Of a DNA stretch of 64,000 bases, positions 46,254 through 55,143 are shown in pieces. The notes below the pieces were generated by a model that saw only the letters and a program-made list of their open reading frames with translations, was not told the DNA's origin and searched no databases. Where the stretch lies: the IMG/VR virus record IMGVR_UViG_3300013372_003978, positions 23,688-87,687 of that record. The stretch is one strand, 5' to 3'. Every line of letters starts with the position of its first letter. Positions within the stretch are counted from its first letter, which is position 1. This DNA comes from a virus. Position numbers and translations under genes: made by a program.

Positions 46254-47054
46254 ATGGAAACTAAAACAGAAATAAGCGTGATTCTTCCAGTTCATGAATT
46301 GAACGAAGAAACTAAAATATTATTTTCTAATGCCGTTGAAAGCGTTAGAATTCAAAGCATTAGACCTGATGAATTAGTCATTGTCGTACCTAAAGATAGC
46401 GATGTTGCTACTTTTGTAAAAGGATTTGATTTCGGTGATTACTCTAAATCAATTACTATTGCTGAAAATGACGGTGATACAGATTTTGCTTCTCAAGTAA
46501 ATTATGGTGTAGGTGTTGCTAAATCTGAATGGTTTAGTATCTTAGAATTTGATGATGAATATGCTACCATTTGGTTTAAAAATGTTGTAAAATATAGACA
46601 AGCACATCCTAATGTTGATATTTTCTTACCTATCATCGTTGATGTTGATGGTGAAAATAAATTTATTGGATTAACAAATGAAGCTGTATGGGCTAATAGT
46701 TTTTCAGATGAATTAGGTATTTTAGATAACAACGCATTATTAACTTATCAAAATTTTAATACTGATGGTATGGTAATGAGAAAATCAGTATATGAAGAAA
46801 ATGGTGGATTTAAACCTAGTATTAAATTAACCTTCTTATATGAATTTTTACTACGTATGACATTTAAAGATGTTAGAGTTATGGTTTTACCTAGATTTGG
46901 TTACAAACACATAAATCAAAGAGCTGGTGCGTTATTTACAAACTATAAAGAAACTCTAGACCCTATAGAGGCTAGATGGTGGTTAGCAACAGCAAAAAAA
47001 GAGTACTATTTCCCTAAAGATAGAAAAATAACGTATGAAGTTCAAAATGGATAA
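46254..47054 (+). CDS. GT-A fold glycosyltransferase (GT2)
   Basis: 266 residues. SVILPVHELNEETK, DELVIVVPKDSD and FSILEFDDEYATIWF (FDDE as the DxD-like site) follow the GT2 layout. FNTDGMVMRKSVYEENGGF is the typical acceptor-side segment of these enzymes. Stop and the next start (47055) are directly adjacent. Acceptor unknown. Confidence 0.75.
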   Translation: METKTEISVILPVHELNEETKILFSNAVESVRIQSIRPDELVIVVPKDSDVATFVKGFDFGDYSKSITIAENDGDTDFASQVNYGVGVAKSEWFSILEFDDEYATIWFKNVVKYRQAHPNVDIFLPIIVDVDGENKFIGLTNEAVWANSFSDELGILDNNALLTYQNFNTDGMVMRKSVYEENGGFKPSIKLTFLYEFLLRMTFKDVRVMVLPRFGYKHINQRAGALFTNYKETLDPIEARWWLATAKKEYYFPKDRKITYEVQNG

Positions 47055-47777
47055 ATGGTTAATAAACGAGGACGTAAAAGGAAAAACGATATGTACTTTG
47101 GTCCAGATGAAGAAGAAGCCGTTATCAAATTTCTGGAATCAGAAGATGAAGCAGAAAGAAATTTAATCTTTAACGAGTGGCTTAAAGCACCACTAGATAA
47201 AATGATTGAATCAATAATCAGAAGATATAAATTATATAGAAAGGGTGAAACGTTTGAAGACCTTCATACGGACACCCTTTCGTTTCTGATGACAAAAGTA
47301 CATAAATTTGAAACAGGTCGTAAAGCTTATTCTTATTTTGGCACCATATGTAAACATTATATATTAGGTCTTTTAATTAAAGATGAAAAATATATGAAAC
47401 AGAATTCTTCATATGAAGATATGTCTGAAGATATTGAGGAACGTAACGATTTAGTATACTATATCGAGGACGATGATTTTTCAATGGATAAATTCATTAA
47501 AAAAGTCTCTGATGGAATTAAAGATGAATTAGATGATACTAAACACCCACCCAAAAAGAAATTAAACGAAAATGAAAAAAAAGTAGGTTATGCTCTGGTT
47601 GAAATATTAGAAAATTGGGAAACCGCTTTTGAATCAATGGATGGAGGTTCAAAATACAATAAGAATTCAGTACTTGAAACTATGCGAAATTATACCAACC
47701 TATCAACAAAAGACATTAGACTATCTATGAAACGATTTAAAGATATGTACGAGTTGTTAAAACAAAGAGGTCTTTAG
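47055..47777 (+). CDS. gp55-like phage late sigma factor
   Basis: 240 residues. A region 2-like core (KMIESIIRRYKLYRKGETFEDL, then FETGRKAYSYFGTICKHYI) follows the gp55/sigma-70 domain 2 layout, in which this helix set contacts core RNA polymerase and melts the -10 DNA. The C-terminal part is acidic and lacks a clear region 4, again as in gp55. It would direct host RNA polymerase to phage late promoters, whose likely element is listed at many sites here. Confidence 0.75.
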   Translation: MVNKRGRKRKNDMYFGPDEEEAVIKFLESEDEAERNLIFNEWLKAPLDKMIESIIRRYKLYRKGETFEDLHTDTLSFLMTKVHKFETGRKAYSYFGTICKHYILGLLIKDEKYMKQNSSYEDMSEDIEERNDLVYYIEDDDFSMDKFIKKVSDGIKDELDDTKHPPKKKLNENEKKVGYALVEILENWETAFESMDGGSKYNKNSVLETMRNYTNLSTKDIRLSMKRFKDMYELLKQRGL

Positions 47778-47804
47778 AAAAATAGTATAAAAACAGATTT
47801 TCAG

Positions 47805-47818
47805 GTATTTATAGTAAA
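47805..47818 (+). promoter_or_regulatory. Phage late-type promoter motif
   Basis: GTATTTATAGTAAA, 24 nt before the ATG at 47843. It starts the block of presumed baseplate/virion genes 47843-51387. The first base departs from the consensus A. Confidence 0.5.
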
Positions 47819-47842
47819 TAACATTTAATTAAAACTATTACC

Positions 47843-48229
47843 ATGCCAAGAAAAACTAAACAAGACGTAAAAGTAAATAATAATGAATCGTTAGAAGGTC
47901 TTATGCAAGAAACCTATAATGATGCATGTCTACAAATAACTGATAGTCAAAAAACTATCAATGAATTATCTTCTAGTGCTGTACCAGTCGATGTTGATGA
48001 TTATACCAAAATTGCAAAAGAAAAAGGAAATCTTTTAAAAATTAAAGATTCGGCTATTAGAATAAAATTAGAAATAGCTAAATTGCAAAGTGATATAATT
48101 AAAAATAGAGGTGATGTCGATTCGGCTGTTTCTGAAAGAAGCAACGGTTCCGCAAGTCTTAGTGATTTTAAATCAATTAGAGAAATGCTTAAAAACGACA
48201 AAAATAATTTAGAACATATAGAAGATTAA
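47843..48229 (+). CDS. Coiled-coil protein of unknown function, presumed structural
   Basis: 128 residues, mainly helical and charged, with a heptad-like distribution in the second half. It is the first gene after the late-type promoter and is separated by 1 nt from a large membrane-like gene, so the two may act together. Not recognised. Confidence 0.6.
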   Translation: MPRKTKQDVKVNNNESLEGLMQETYNDACLQITDSQKTINELSSSAVPVDVDDYTKIAKEKGNLLKIKDSAIRIKLEIAKLQSDIIKNRGDVDSAVSERSNGSASLSDFKSIREMLKNDKNNLEHIED

Positions 48230-48230
48230 T

Positions 48231-49739
48231 ATGTCAACACTAGACAAAAAAAATAAAATAACTGCAAAGATTGCCTCTACCAAAGTAATGATAGCAGATA
48301 AATCTGATAAGTTCAATAAAAAGAAAACAGAGGCCTTAGAATCTTTTAACAATGCGAAAGGTAAAGTAGTTGCGTTTTTAACCGACTTGCTTACCATTCT
48401 TGTTGGTTTTAAATTGCTAATAGATACTATTGTAGATACTTTTACATATTATCTAAGCAAGATAGAAAAAGAAATTAAAAAAGGTCTTAAAATCGAATTA
48501 AAGAGTATTGTAAGTTGTGGTATCAATCCCAGCTTACCAGATTTTTTGATGTCAACAGGTACTGGTATAATTATTGAAGTTAATAAAATTGATTTTTTTG
48601 ATGTTTTTAAAGTTGACCCAAATTCTAAATCTGGTAAACTATTATACAAAGATATAGTTAACCCAGCATATAATAGTAGTGATTTTAATACATTTTTATA
48701 TGGCGTTATTCAAGACGATAACGTCTTACACTATTGGAAAAATACCTCAAATTTACCATTAATAAGTGTTATGTTTAATTCTCAAGGTACTAGCACTAGA
48801 CCAAACAATAGTTTAACTATTAAAGCTGCACCTAGTTATGATACTAAAAAACTTACTGATTTAAACAACGATTTTTTAGATACTATCACGTTATTTAATA
48901 CACAAGGAATAATTAATCGTATTTTAGATTCTATTTACGGTTCAATTTCTTTTAGTATAAACAAAAGTAAAAAACAATTAATTAATGAGGCTAAAATAAA
49001 TACGGTAATTGAAAAAATGATGGATGCTGATGCTAATGATATTATTAGTGATGAGTATTTCACTTTTACTAATGATGAAACATTTGAGAATGAAGAACGT
49101 GCTACATTAAGACAACAAGGAGTGCATGTATTACAATTATCTACACCAACAAATGCATCAATTCCAATGTCAATGTTAACTGATATGAATGACCAATTAG
49201 ATATACCTAATTTAACGGCAATTCAACAAAAAGCAATTATTTCTGAGAATTTAAGTAAAATGGCTGACCAAACTACTATCAATAATTTACCTAATTTCCC
49301 ACCAATTCCAAAAATACCTAACATACCAAAGATGCCAGTATTGCCATCAATTCCCGATAATGTTTCGATAAAATTAAGTTTTACTACCGAAATATTTAAA
49401 AATTTTACTAAAACAATTATTAGTAGTGTGTTATCACCTAAAGTAATTATGATTTTTTTAATAAATCTTAAAATAGTGTATGGGGAAAAAGCAGTGTATG
49501 AAGATGGTGTTGATTTCATCAAAAAAAATAAAAATATATTCAAAGCATTAATAAAAGGTATAACAACAATAATTATAAAGATTCTTTTAGGTTTAGCTTT
49601 AAAAGAAATTTCTAAAATAGTAGCTAAAGCCATAGTTAAAAAAAGAATTGAAAAAATGAAACATAGGAAAGACCAAATGTTATCATTGGTTGGTGTTGGA
49701 ATGCAAACTTTAAATAATCTAGCAAACACAATAGTATAA
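48231..49739 (+). CDS. Large unknown protein with hydrophobic segments, presumed virion
   Basis: 502 residues. Hydrophobic stretches near residues 40-60 (VVAFLTDLLTILVGFKLLI) and 440-460 (TTIIIKILLGLALKEI) could span a membrane or bury in an assembly. A proline repeat (PPIPKIPNIPKMP, about 360-380) lies between them. The rest is soluble-looking. Position between presumed structural genes and upstream of gp5 suggests a tail or baseplate role. No family recognised. Confidence 0.5.
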   Translation: MSTLDKKNKITAKIASTKVMIADKSDKFNKKKTEALESFNNAKGKVVAFLTDLLTILVGFKLLIDTIVDTFTYYLSKIEKEIKKGLKIELKSIVSCGINPSLPDFLMSTGTGIIIEVNKIDFFDVFKVDPNSKSGKLLYKDIVNPAYNSSDFNTFLYGVIQDDNVLHYWKNTSNLPLISVMFNSQGTSTRPNNSLTIKAAPSYDTKKLTDLNNDFLDTITLFNTQGIINRILDSIYGSISFSINKSKKQLINEAKINTVIEKMMDADANDIISDEYFTFTNDETFENEERATLRQQGVHVLQLSTPTNASIPMSMLTDMNDQLDIPNLTAIQQKAIISENLSKMADQTTINNLPNFPPIPKIPNIPKMPVLPSIPDNVSIKLSFTTEIFKNFTKTIISSVLSPKVIMIFLINLKIVYGEKAVYEDGVDFIKKNKNIFKALIKGITTIIIKILLGLALKEISKIVAKAIVKKRIEKMKHRKDQMLSLVGVGMQTLNNLANTIV

Positions 49740-50179
49740 TGAGTACAGATGTAAATAAAAAAGATGAAAATGAGGACACAGGATTTTTGGATTCTATTGA
49801 TGGTGTATTAGATACGTTATTAGCCGCCTTTTCAGTTCCAGAAGAACCAGTTGCCCCATTACCACCACCCCTTATATTGGTAGGTGCTAAATTAAGACCA
49901 GGTGTTTCAACAACATCGGTTGTTTCAAGTGTTATTGCTAGACAAACGGAAGCTGGTTTACCTGTCGGTGATGTTTTTGCGGATGGTCCCAATACCAATG
50001 AATTAATGATTAAAATAATTGTTGAAGAAGTAATGAATACGTTATTAAATGAATGTGTTGTTAACGTAGTAATTGACCCAGGGATTCCAGTAATGGTGGT
50101 TGGTGCAAATGGTGGTGGTCCAATGATTTCAATGGGTTACACAACCTTATATGGTAGTGGTAATGGTATAATAAGATAA
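49739..50179 (+). CDS. Small unknown protein, presumed virion
   Basis: 146 residues. Proline-rich around 38-45, then a Gly-rich C-terminus (GANGGGPMISMGYTTLYGSGNG) that may be a small beta structure, possibly spike-like. Start overlaps the previous stop by one base. No family recognised. Confidence 0.55.
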   Translation: MSTDVNKKDENEDTGFLDSIDGVLDTLLAAFSVPEEPVAPLPPPLILVGAKLRPGVSTTSVVSSVIARQTEAGLPVGDVFADGPNTNELMIKIIVEEVMNTLLNECVVNVVIDPGIPVMVVGANGGGPMISMGYTTLYGSGNGIIR

Positions 50180-50194
50180 TAAAATTAAAAAAAT

Positions 50195-50371
50195 ATGAGT
50201 AAATTAGATGATATGAGTAACAATGAAATACTTTTTCTTGTTAAACAACTTGAAGCTGACCATGAAGCTATTAAGCTTAAAATGATTAAAGATTATGATA
50301 AAATGGTAGAAATAGAAAAAGAATTTGATGACGCAAATAAATTATTACTTAAAAGACTTAAAGGAGAATAA
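50195..50371 (+). CDS. 58-residue coiled-coil small protein
   Basis: I found this by translating the 190-nt gap. ATG at 50195 runs to TAA at 50369-50371, whose last base is the first base of the gp5-like start. It encodes MSKLDDMSNNEILFLVKQLE onward, all helical, Lys/Glu-rich. The next gene has an AGGAG Shine-Dalgarno-like sequence inside this gene's end, unusual here. Codon use matches its neighbours. Function unknown. Confidence 0.7.
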   Translation: MSKLDDMSNNEILFLVKQLEADHEAIKLKMIKDYDKMVEIEKEFDDANKLLLKRLKGE

Positions 50372-51387
50372 TGATAGGAAATAACAATTCAACAGTTGGT
50401 ACTGGTAGAGCAAGTAGTTATGATACTAAAGATTCATATAAACATCTAGTTATAGGTGAAGTTAAGATTGTGGATGACCCTCAAGGTCTTGGTAGAATTA
50501 AAGTTAGAATAAAAGGTGTTATTGGTTTGGGTGGTGATGATAGCAAAGCAGATGTTGATTTACCATGGGCTTTTCCACTTATGCCAAAAATGTTTAATAT
50601 TCAACCAAAAGTGGGTGAAAGTGTTTATATCTTTAATTTTGGTAAAGATAAACAACATGTGGATAGAGTATATATAGGACCCATAATTTCCCAATCTCAA
50701 AAATTAAATTTTGATTCTCACTATGGAAGTGCACTAGCTGGTTTTAGTTTTGGAACACAAGCAGCAAATGTTAATATTACTAATGTACCAGATTTAAATG
50801 GTGTTTTTCCTGAACCTAGCGATGTTTCAATAGAAGGAAGATATAATACGGATATTATACAAAAATATAATGAAATAGTTATTAGAGCTGGTAAATTTGA
50901 AGCATCAACACAAACATTTGAAAACCCTTATACTTTTAAATTTAACAAAACAACACAAGCTTTTATACAAATTAAAAATGATGTTAAACTTAAAAATGAT
51001 ATGCAATTTTTAAATTTTGATAATTTATCTTCTGAAAAAGGTACTGTTACCAACATAGTATCAAACAAAATAAATCTTATAACTCATAGTGGTGGTTATC
51101 CTAGATTTAATGTAACTAATCAAACAGATTTAATTTCTGAAGATGAATTACTTAAAATACTATCTTCAGAAATTGAAGGTGGTGCTCATAGACTTCCTTT
51201 TGGTGATGTGTTATTAGAATATTTAAAATTACTTAAAAATGCATTATTATTTCACGTACATAGAGGTAACGGCCTTACGGGTACAGATTTAGCTACTTCT
51301 GGAAATGTTCAAGCAATGGCAGAATTCAAATCAAAAGCTGAAGATTTAGAGAAAAAAATGTTGAGCAATAATGTTAGAATTAATTAA
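50371..51387 (+). CDS. Baseplate hub protein gp5-like (OB-fold domain)
   Basis: 338 residues. Residues about 25-110 (VIGEVKIVDDPQGLGRIKVRIKG, then DLPWAFPLMPK, then GESVYIFNFG) match the N-terminal OB-fold of T4 gp5, which trimerises around the tail tube. Unlike T4 gp5, no lysozyme domain follows and the C-terminus is a helical region. It lies in the presumed baseplate block. Its start is coupled to the small gene upstream. Confidence 0.75.
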   Translation: MIGNNNSTVGTGRASSYDTKDSYKHLVIGEVKIVDDPQGLGRIKVRIKGVIGLGGDDSKADVDLPWAFPLMPKMFNIQPKVGESVYIFNFGKDKQHVDRVYIGPIISQSQKLNFDSHYGSALAGFSFGTQAANVNITNVPDLNGVFPEPSDVSIEGRYNTDIIQKYNEIVIRAGKFEASTQTFENPYTFKFNKTTQAFIQIKNDVKLKNDMQFLNFDNLSSEKGTVTNIVSNKINLITHSGGYPRFNVTNQTDLISEDELLKILSSEIEGGAHRLPFGDVLLEYLKLLKNALLFHVHRGNGLTGTDLATSGNVQAMAEFKSKAEDLEKKMLSNNVRIN

Positions 51388-51396
51388 TTTTCTTAG

Positions 51397-51411
51397 ATAT
51401 TTATATATAAA
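51397..51411 (+). promoter_or_regulatory. Phage late-type promoter motif
   Basis: ATATTTATATATAAA ends 8 nt before the ATG at 51420, in the 32-nt gap after the gp5-like gene. Confidence 0.6.
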
Positions 51412-51419
51412 AGAAAACA

Positions 51420-52811
51420 ATGGTAATTAGAACATATTTTGATAAGAACAATACAATCGTTAGCAGTCAAAGCGTAAATACTGGGTTAAACCCAGTAACT
51501 GAATTATTTTATGGTGGTGCCGCTGGTATGGAAAAATTTAGTAGATTCTTATTTCATTTTGATGAAACTAGACTTAAAGACTTATATACAGGTGGAACAT
51601 ACACTGACATAACTAAATTAAAACATACTCTTAGACTTACCAATACAGCTTCATTTGATACTAATTTATTAAATAAAAGTATGGCAGCTAAAAAAAGAGC
51701 TTCCTCTTTTGATTTAATAACATTTAAAATTAATCAAAATTGGGATAACGGTGTTGGTTATGATTATGAAATACCAATACTAATAGGTGGCGATGATGCC
51801 TATGCTAACACAGCTTCCAATTGGGTCAACGCTCAAACAGGTATTAGTTGGGCTAATGGTACTGGTGTTTATTCAGCTTCACCAGCTAGTATTACAGTAG
51901 CAACACAACATTTTGATAAAGGTAATGAAAATATTGAAATGGATATTACTGATTATGTTAATAGTGTTCTTACTGGTAACACTAATTATGGTTTAGGTAT
52001 TGCTTTTAGTAGAGGTTACGAACAAATGACCAATGGTACCCTTCAATATGTTGGTTTCTTTACAAACAACACACAAACATTCTACGAACCATTTATTGAA
52101 ACAATATACGATAATCATATTACTGATGATAGAAATTATTTTGTTTTAGATAAACCAAACAAATTATACCTATACGTAAATGTAAATGGAAACCCTGTTA
52201 ACTTAGATACTAAACCTAGTGTTGATGTTAATGATGGTTACGCTACTTATACACCTTCACAAGTTAATCACGTTAGCAAAGGTGTATATTCAATTGATTT
52301 AATCGTTAACTCAGCTGATGGTACACCAGATACTATTTGGGAAGATAAATGGACAGGTATTGTTCTTAATGGTGTTTCTAGACCTGATATAACACTTGAT
52401 TTTGTATTAAAAGACTCTATGAACTACTACAACCTAGGAAGTGATGATATGTTACCTAAAAAAGTTGCTGTAACTATTGGTGGTTTGCAAAATAAAGAAA
52501 AAATTAAACGTGGAGATATTCGTAAGGTTATTGTATCTGCTAGAATCCCTTTTACCATAGAACAAACACAATATATAGATAATCTTAAATATAGACTTTA
52601 TGTATCAGAAGGTTCAGCTGAATTAACTGTAATTGATTTTCAACCAGTTGAAATGGCCAATAATTATTACTATTTCTTATTGGATACAGCTAGTCTTATC
52701 CCAACAACATATTATATTGACGTATTGGCTACATCTAATTCAGAAGTTACAACACTTAAAAATGTTGTTCAGTTTGATATAGTAAATCAAGTCGATTTAA
52801 GAAAAAGATAG
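51420..52811 (+). CDS. Large beta-rich structural protein
   Basis: 463 residues, with alternating beta strands and Asn/Asp/Thr-rich loops. The N-terminal 230 residues look like a DNRLRE-type beta-sandwich (FLFHFDETRL, then HFDKGNENIEMDITDYV), a fold seen in phage and bacterial wall-associated proteins. The C-terminal 200 residues may form two Ig-like domains. Its own late-type promoter suggests high late expression. Probably a virion protein; family uncertain. Confidence 0.6.
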   Translation: MVIRTYFDKNNTIVSSQSVNTGLNPVTELFYGGAAGMEKFSRFLFHFDETRLKDLYTGGTYTDITKLKHTLRLTNTASFDTNLLNKSMAAKKRASSFDLITFKINQNWDNGVGYDYEIPILIGGDDAYANTASNWVNAQTGISWANGTGVYSASPASITVATQHFDKGNENIEMDITDYVNSVLTGNTNYGLGIAFSRGYEQMTNGTLQYVGFFTNNTQTFYEPFIETIYDNHITDDRNYFVLDKPNKLYLYVNVNGNPVNLDTKPSVDVNDGYATYTPSQVNHVSKGVYSIDLIVNSADGTPDTIWEDKWTGIVLNGVSRPDITLDFVLKDSMNYYNLGSDDMLPKKVAVTIGGLQNKEKIKRGDIRKVIVSARIPFTIEQTQYIDNLKYRLYVSEGSAELTVIDFQPVEMANNYYYFLLDTASLIPTTYYIDVLATSNSEVTTLKNVVQFDIVNQVDLRKR

Positions 52812-52819
52812 TAGAACAC

Positions 52820-52856
52820 TTGACAAAAAAATATTTTGTTGTATATTTATCATTAA
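52820..52856 (+). promoter_or_regulatory. Strong hybrid promoter with long structured leader
   Basis: TTGAC at 52820-52824, 19-nt spacer (after TTG), and TATATTTA at 52842-52849. The latter also overlaps the late-type ATATTTATCATTAA (52843-52856). A leader of about 100 nt to the ATG at 52958 has two hairpins (AGTCA-TTT-TGACT and GTTG-TTTAGG-CAAC). Other promoters here lack such a long leader. Confidence 0.6.
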
Positions 52857-52957
52857 CGTTAACTCACGTATTGGTTTCGAGTCATTTTGACTTTAGAGTT
52901 GTTTAGGCAACAAAGAAATTAGTACAATAATAACAAAAATTAAAAAGTTAAAAAAAC

Positions 52958-53911
52958 ATGAAACAATCAATCTGTGAACCTACTAAAAAGGTTCCAACAG
53001 CAAACCTTGCTGTAAACAAAAGTAGAATAAAACTCTACAACAAACAAGGCGAAATGCCGACTTATTATCTTCAAAACGGAACAGAGTTCCAAATTGAATT
53101 ATTTAACCCTACAAGAGACGTTGTATTAGCTAAAATCACACTTAACGGTAATCCTATCTCACAAGGCGGTCTTGTTTTAAATCCTGGCCAAAGAGTGTTC
53201 TTAGAACGTTATTTAGATATAGCAAAAAAATTTCTATTCGATACTTATGAAGTAGCCAAAACATCTGAAGCTCAAGAAGCAATAGAAAAGAATGGTGATT
53301 TTAAAGTTGAGTTCTTTAGAGAAAGAACCCCTTATCATAATCCATTTATATTAAATACAAATACCAATCATAGAACCATTTATGGTGGACCAAATACTAT
53401 AAATCTAAATGGAATTCTTATAGGGAATTCAACTGGTGGTTATGTTGGTCAAACTACAACAAATATCACCGATACATTTACTACTAATTCTGCTAATTCA
53501 ACAAATACATTAGGATTAACTGGTATGATTACCAACACAAGTACTTTAACTAGTGGTACCAACGCTTTCTTTAATCAAACAGCAAGTAATACTGGTAGTG
53601 TTAGTATGGATAGTCTTTATGATACTGATGTAACATATTCACAAAGAACTGTACCAATGAAAAAAAGTAAAAAATCTTTATTGGTTGAAACTGGTAGAGT
53701 GGAAAAAGGTTCATCATCTGACCAAAAAATAAAAACGATAGATAAAGATTTTGAATATTTTTCATTTCATACTATCGAATGTAAAATGCTTCCAATATCT
53801 CAAAAGATAAACACAGCCGAAGATATAAATGTAAAAGTATATTGTACAAACTGTGGTGCCAAATTAGGTAAAGGACACAAATTCTGCAGCTCATGCGGAA
53901 CTAAAGCTTAA
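52958..53911 (+). CDS. Zinc-ribbon protein, presumed abundant virion protein
   Basis: 317 residues. The N-terminal 140 residues form a beta-sandwich-like region. A Thr/Asn-rich linker (about 140-220) follows. The C-terminus ends with a zinc ribbon: CTNC (C296, C299) and CSSC (C310, C313). Such a layout fits decoration or adhesion proteins, but no homologue was identified. It is the last gene of the plus-strand block, under the strongest-looking promoter in the window and directly before a bidirectional terminator. Confidence 0.65.
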   Translation: MKQSICEPTKKVPTANLAVNKSRIKLYNKQGEMPTYYLQNGTEFQIELFNPTRDVVLAKITLNGNPISQGGLVLNPGQRVFLERYLDIAKKFLFDTYEVAKTSEAQEAIEKNGDFKVEFFRERTPYHNPFILNTNTNHRTIYGGPNTINLNGILIGNSTGGYVGQTTTNITDTFTTNSANSTNTLGLTGMITNTSTLTSGTNAFFNQTASNTGSVSMDSLYDTDVTYSQRTVPMKKSKKSLLVETGRVEKGSSSDQKIKTIDKDFEYFSFHTIECKMLPISQKINTAEDINVKVYCTNCGAKLGKGHKFCSSCGTKA

Positions 53912-53939
53912 AAAATAAACTATAAGAGTTAACGTTATA

Positions 53940-53969
53940 AAAAACCTAGAGAAAATCTAGGTTTTTTTA
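53940..53969. terminator. Bidirectional terminator between convergent genes
   Basis: AAACCTAGA-gaaaa-TCTAGGTTT with T-runs on both sides. It separates the plus-strand gene ending at 53911 from the minus-strand gene ending at 53972 and would stop transcription from both. Confidence 0.85.
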
Positions 53970-53971
53970 TT

Positions 53972-54424
53972 TTATAATGAGAACCAATTAGGTAATCCAG
54001 ACCATTTTGTTTTTAAAGCTGTTTTACCATTTTCAAACCAGTCTGGAAATTTTGTATAATATCCACCTATTTTTTTATATTCTGATGGTATTTGTGCTTC
54101 AGGTGTTATTTTTAATGGTTCAGTAATTCTTGGAAATTGGTTAGCGGTAAAATCAATACCATAACCATCAAGGATACTAAATATGTGTGAGTCACCTTCT
54201 CCAGATACACCAGGAAATTTTTTAATATCCAAAGGTGGTGCTAAAAGAAAAACATAAGGTTCAATTTTTTTATTTTGTTTTAACCAATTAACAAATTTAT
54301 AAGTTGAATTTTTACAATCATCACTTGCATTATATGATTGAGAATTCATAAATTCTTTTGCTAAATTTATTATTCCATTATAATCTAATCCTTCTCTTAA
54401 TAGTTTTTTAATTATTTGATTCAT
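53972..54424 (-). CDS. Candidate internal head protein with papain-like triad
   Basis: 150 residues. C37 (DDCKNST), H80 (GDSHIFSIL) and D91 (GIDFTANQF) are arranged as in papain-like and transglutaminase-like enzymes, where a Cys at the start of a helix is followed by a beta His and Asp, and an F-T-x-x-Q-F after the Asp is often seen. L9-R10-E11-G12 matches the prohead protease motif and would cut off an N-terminal peptide. Together these suggest a packaged enzyme ejected with the genome, possibly modifying host proteins. Substrate unknown and fold unproven. Confidence 0.55.
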   Translation of the reverse strand: MNQIIKKLLREGLDYNGIINLAKEFMNSQSYNASDDCKNSTYKFVNWLKQNKKIEPYVFLLAPPLDIKKFPGVSGEGDSHIFSILDGYGIDFTANQFPRITEPLKITPEAQIPSEYKKIGGYYTKFPDWFENGKTALKTKWSGLPNWFSL

Positions 54425-54425
54425 T

Positions 54426-55070
54426 TTATTTTATATTTAAATTCATTTTATTAGTTTTAAAAATATTATTTAAATCTTTAAGTGATATACTTGTTATTAA
54501 TCCATTTATATTAGAACCAATCCAACATTGTATCTTTACGTCTAGAAATAACACTTTAAAATATGAACTTGGAATTGGTATTCTAGACTTTGCTAAAAAT
54601 ACTTTCTTATTTGGGTCATATATGACTCCTGTGACAATAACCGCATCTTTCTTAGCTTCCCCTATCATATCTTCAATACTGCGTTCTAATTGAGCCCATA
54701 CACCTCTATTAAAACCTGCCAATTGTGGTGCTTGGTTAAACATGCTAAATGAATCATGATTAAGTTTATTATCGTAAGATGTAATATGTGATGGTGTTAA
54801 ATGACCTAAATCATATCCAGTATGTATAAATTTATCTTTTATGTATTTTCCTTTATAAATATCTTGAAACCAATTATTATCTCTTTCTTTATCTAATTTT
54901 AAATAATTAGCATATGTGATTACATGTTTAGATACGTATGTACATGTATCTTTGGTTAAATATAAAGTTATATCACCATGTGGAATAATTAATTTGTTAT
55001 CTGTAATAACTGTCTGTGCATAGTTGTTTATTTCAATAAACAACATTAATAATAAAAACATTTTCTTCAT
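54426..55070 (-). CDS. Secreted DNA/RNA non-specific endonuclease (NUC family)
   Basis: 214 residues from the ATG at 55070; the longer frame to 55094 has no ATG. The N-terminal KKMFLLLMLFIEINNYAQ is a signal peptide-like sequence, with cleavage probably after Ala/Gln at 19-20. The active site is DLGH (D87-H90), where the usual sequence is DRGH, plus the NQAP and FNRGVWAQLE (N121, E129) segments that bind Mg. The Arg-to-Leu change may alter activity. Likely exported to the periplasm, where it could destroy incoming DNA. Confidence 0.85.
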   Translation of the reverse strand: MKKMFLLLMLFIEINNYAQTVITDNKLIIPHGDITLYLTKDTCTYVSKHVITYANYLKLDKERDNNWFQDIYKGKYIKDKFIHTGYDLGHLTPSHITSYDNKLNHDSFSMFNQAPQLAGFNRGVWAQLERSIEDMIGEAKKDAVIVTGVIYDPNKKVFLAKSRIPIPSSYFKVLFLDVKIQCWIGSNINGLITSISLKDLNNIFKTNKMNLNIK

Positions 55071-55082
55071 ACCTATAAATAT
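55071..55082 (-). promoter_or_regulatory. Late-type motif abutting nuclease start
   Basis: Minus-strand ATATTTATAGGT ends right before the ATG at 55070. Transcripts from it would start downstream of the ATG by analogy with other promoters, so it may be fortuitous or the real start lies later (Met4). It lies beyond the terminator of the capsid gene. Confidence 0.35.
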
Positions 55083-55092
55083 CCTACAAAAC

Positions 55093-55124
55093 AAAAAAGA
55101 CCACCGTAATGGTAGTCTTTTTTT
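55093..55124 (-). terminator. Terminator after major capsid gene
   Basis: On the minus strand AAAAAAGACTACC-attac-GGTGGTCTTTTTT with one G-U pair, immediately downstream of the capsid gene stop. Strong stem and T-run. Confidence 0.9.
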
Positions 55125-55143
55125 GTTTATATAAGAAATTTGA

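Noticed and set aside
54426-55094. Longer form of the nuclease
   Set aside because: The longer start is a TTG and would put extra residues before a good signal peptide; the ATG at 55070 fits better.
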